Source: Lenzites betulinus
Taxonomy: Eukaryota; Basidiomycota; Agaricomycetes; Polyporales; Polyporaceae
DNA: 64,000 bases
Direction: 5' to 3'
NCBI GenBank assembly: GCA_022264855.1
Contig: JABYQU010000007.1
Span: forward strand, 62,001-126,000
The translations under genes were made by a program, and so were the position numbers. The notes beneath the pieces are model-generated. The model was given only the letters and a program-made list of their open reading frames with translations. It did not search any database and had not been told where the DNA came from. How positions within the stretch are numbered: the stretch's first letter is position 1; each line of letters starts with the position of its first letter. Positions 61,084-64,000 of this stretch are shown piece after piece.

Positions 61084-63199
61084 TCAAGCATTGCCAACCT
61101 CGACAAGCGAGGCTCCCTCATCCATGCTCCCAGGCGTCCAGGGAATATAATGTTTCGCCTTTTCGTCGTCCGGCAAGGGCCAATAGGCCTCGGTTGCTTC
61201 CGTCGTCCACACATCGCTCATCCAAAAGGTTGCGAAGGGGGCCGGGTCAGCCTGCCCGACCATCTTGATCTCCGAGACGATGGTCGGGTCGTTGAGCTCG
61301 GCGGACCACTGCTGGACGAGCTGCTTGAACGTATACGCCCACACACAGGTGGGTTCCAAGGGCTCCCCATCACTCTCCTCGTCCTCCTCATCCTCATCGC
61401 TCTCGTCCTCTTTCTCCTCTGGATGCTCGCATCGAGCAACGTACTGCATTTTGATCGATTGGCGGGACAGCAGATAGAAGCTTTCGAGTGGGCGCTGCAA
61501 GCGACCGGCGCGGAGCTTCAACATCGAGCTGACTTCTTCCAGAGGGTATTTCCACAAGTATGAGCTATGAATCTCGATCGCTAGACGGCGGAGATCCGAA
61601 CAGTAGGGGTTAAAAACACCTCTAGATCCACCAAGCGCGTGGAAGAGCTCCTGGAGCAGCACTTCGCAGTGGTCCTCGGTGTCCAGGTGGGTGAACGAGG
61701 GGTTGATCAGCACGTACAATTCCCGCAGATTGGGCATCATGGGGAGGATCTCGGGGAGCAGGACGTGGTCCACGACGGAGACGTTCAACGTCGCTATGGT
61801 GTCCAACGGCATCAAGCCAAACAGCTTCACAATCCAATCCGTCCAATTGTCTGCCTCGACATTCGAGGACTGCGAGTGGATCCACAGACCGGACGTCGGC
61901 TCGCCCTCGTTCTGTCCGTTCGCATCCGGCCCTTCTGCCACTATCTGCACGTCACCCCAATACGTGTTCCAGAGCTGTATGCGGGTGAAGCTCGTGAACA
62001 GAGCCCGCGATGATATGCTGCGGGGGAGGTGGTCCGCGACCGGGTACTCGCAGAAGAGGTTGGCGAGGCGCACTAGAGCGTCTCGGGGAAGCTCGAGCGC
62101 CTCCAAGAGTGCCATAGCGGCTGGGATCTCGCTTTTGGTACACGCCAGTACGCGGAGGAAGGGGAGCGAAACTGCTGGGGATGGTTGGTCTTCTTCTTGA
62201 TCGCCCGTAGGCTCCATGCTAAGGTCCGACAGGTGGAGAAACTTCAGTGCAGGCGTGTGCGAAAGGAGAGCCTTCAGGCGGGACACGGGGTTGCCTGTGC
62301 GAAGAGGACGGAGGTTCCCCAGATACAAATGCGTCAGATGGGGGAAGTGATTCGACGGAAGATGCATGCCAGTGGGTTGGACCGCAAGAGCCTTCAGGTG
62401 TAAAACAACCTGGCCGCAAAGGAGGGGAGGTTCGGGTTCCTCCGGAAAAGGTGTGAGCGGATAGTGGATTGGGACCTCCGAGGAAACAGTGAGGCACTCG
62501 AGCAGAACAGGATCCAAAGTGAGGCGGCTCAAAGGGTATGTGATCCCCCTCATTGGGAACTGCGTGAGGTCTAGACGTCGGATGCGGCGTCCGTATACTC
62601 GGAGGAGCTCATCGCATGCGCCTCTATCCGGGGGGACCACCAAGTGAAGCGACAGTGGCTGGTCTTGGGAGCGAAGCGCAAACGTCTCCAATTGCTCCAT
62701 CTTGCGGTTGTCCACACGTCGCCAGAGGGATTTTCTCGCGATCGTAATACCACGCCATTTTTGGCAGACGTGGGTGAGCGTGAGAAGTGCGCGCGTTGGG
62801 ACGGGTTTGCTCCCTCTCTGGCGAGGGAGGAGTACACCTCCGTCGCCTGCGAGTAAGACCACCTCTTGGAAGATGCGATCGAGGATTTCTGCAGGTAACC
62901 GATGCACGGGTGCCAGTAGGTTCAATTTGCTACGTACTTCCAAAGTTAAGGCCGTGAGAGACGAATCCCACCATTGCAGCTGCGAAGTATCAATGTGTCA
63001 GGCAGGGAGTTCGTGATACGTTCGAATATTTGAGAGAACGCACATCCTCCCGCCTGTGGAATCAGTTAGCGTGGACGAATGAAATGAATGTACACGAGAG
63101 CTACCTGTAAGTACCGGAATTTAAGTGCATGATCTGGCGTAACGAGTGGATGACTGCATCAGGGGACGTGCCAAAACGCGTGATGATAGCATCGTCCAT
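61084..63199 (-). CDS. F-box protein
   Basis: Probable substrate receptor of an SCF ubiquitin ligase. The long open exon 62979-61084 has no ATG before the F-box. Adding exon 63199-63105 (MDDAIITRFGTSPDAV) and a 10-nt exon at 63053-63044 restores the frame and gives 2,001 nt, exactly 666 residues plus stop. The N-terminal coil SLTALTLEVRSKLN leads into LAPVHRLPAEILDRIF, the F-box start seen in many agaricomycete proteins. ALLTLTHVCQKWRGITI completes the F-box. The remainder has loose leucine-rich repeat-like segments and an acidic run (about 12 Asp/Glu) near residue 560. The target protein is unknown. Confidence 0.83.
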
Positions 63200-64000
63200 G
63201 TTTGCGGTGACTTTGCTTCCAAGTCAGACTCAAAAGACCTAGAAAGTTATTAGCTATAGTACTTAATATAAGAAATGTTCCGGTCAAGAAAGACTCAGTG
63301 GCGTACCTGGGTGGTATGCGATGTAAGTTAGGTTGACTGAATCGTCTCCAACACGCGTATTTAAGCTGTAGCGCAGTGCCGTCTGTGCCACGGGAGAGCA
63401 AAGCCAACGATACAATGCCCTGATACAACGCTAGTAGTATAACAAGGGATTGGAATACAATTGGCAGTGGCACCGGCGACTCGAAGCTACCTGTGAATCG
63501 TCAAGCTTTCCAAAGTCCTTCAAGATTGCAAGTGAAAGAGCAATCAGTCACTGCAGGTTTATCATCGTAGCGCGGTTAGTACTACTACAGTCTCCCAACT
63601 TGAGATGCATACATACTAATTAGTAATCAAGCGCCTATACTATCAAGCTCAAGCGCCGACGCGGAATCCCGCGTGAGCGCTTGAGCGTCTACCTCGATCC
63701 TTGTCCAGAATGCTACAACTTCTTCTTTGACGTATCTATCATGATCATGCTATGATCAGTAGGTACTCCGATGAGCAGCCAGTATTGTGGGATGTGTCCG
63801 CAAATTTGAAAGACCCTCGTGTAACTCGCTGTGTGCATGTGCTGATCACGGAAGCGCGGGTGAGATGGGAGAAATCCCATTGGACGCTGCATAGGACCCG
63901 GAAGCAGCGGAAAAATATGTGGAATGTACGGCTGTCGGTGACGCGGATGGCTTCGTCCGGGTCCATGTCGGCGGATGTCGAGAGACCAGGTTGGCAACGG
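63200..64000. other. right-edge stretch, possible partial gene
   Basis: 800 bp upstream of the F-box gene. On the minus strand, 63966-63745 reads MDPDEAIRVTDSRTFHIFF and then, after a plausible GT..AG intron, RVTRGSFKFADTSHN. This could be the start of a gene, but no family is recognised and the frame is short. The rest shows nothing. Confidence 0.3.

Noticed and set aside
1..64000. CRISPR array, prophage or bacterial operon
   Set aside because: No regularly spaced repeats were seen and gene structure is intron-rich and eukaryotic throughout.

Overview
The window is nuclear DNA of a filamentous basidiomycete, most likely an agaricomycete (mushroom-forming or wood-decay fungus). Genes are split by many short introns of about 45-90 bp with GT..AG ends. 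Coding DNA is GC-rich. The gene set includes a FunK1 kinase, a HET-domain protein, a GPR1/FUN34 acetate permease and an NAD(P)H nitrite reductase. Gene models below were made by joining reading frames by eye at GT/AG sites, so termini and small exons may be off.

Left third (1-23.5 kb), densely packed: the 3' part of an Osh3-like oxysterol-binding protein (+); a complete assimilatory nitrite reductase (-); a peroxisomal dienoyl-CoA isomerase ending in SKL (-); a greatly enlarged ATG4 autophagy protease (-); a single-exon HET protein (+); a Rab7-like GTPase with a roughly 165-residue insertion (+); a DHH-DHHA1 phosphoesterase (+); an AYR1-like reductase (-); and an MRH4-like mitochondrial DEAD-box helicase (-).

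Middle (23.9-45 kb): a 71-residue membrane protein divergent from the helicase; a half-size ABC transporter (-); a rhodanese plus tyrosine-phosphatase protein of Pyp type (+); a GPR1/FUN34 permease (-); an NAT9-like acetyltransferase (+); and an aldehyde dehydrogenase with a clear TATA box (+). Two gene-poor stretches (33.7-36.1 and 37.1-40.65 kb) lie here. One of them holds a possible unrecognised gene.

Right third (45-64 kb): a FunK1 kinase (-); a decayed flavin split-barrel (pyridoxamine oxidase-like) pseudogene (-); a second ABC transporter clearly paralogous to the first (-); the proteasome assembly factor UMP1 (+), whose first coding exon is only the ATG; a PARP2-like poly(ADP-ribose) polymerase (+); an MFAP1/Spp381-type splicing factor joined to a zinc knuckle and an RE/RS-rich tail (+); and an F-box protein whose best model needs a 10-nt exon (-).

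The genes do not form one pathway. It is mostly a housekeeping segment (lipid transfer, nitrogen assimilation, beta-oxidation, autophagy, proteasome assembly, splicing, DNA damage signalling) with a few lineage-expanded families (HET, FunK1, F-box, ABC). I found no transposon, CRISPR array, rRNA or tRNA. I did not find a clearly new multi-gene system. The most unusual items are single proteins with large insertions or odd gene structures, plus the pseudogene.
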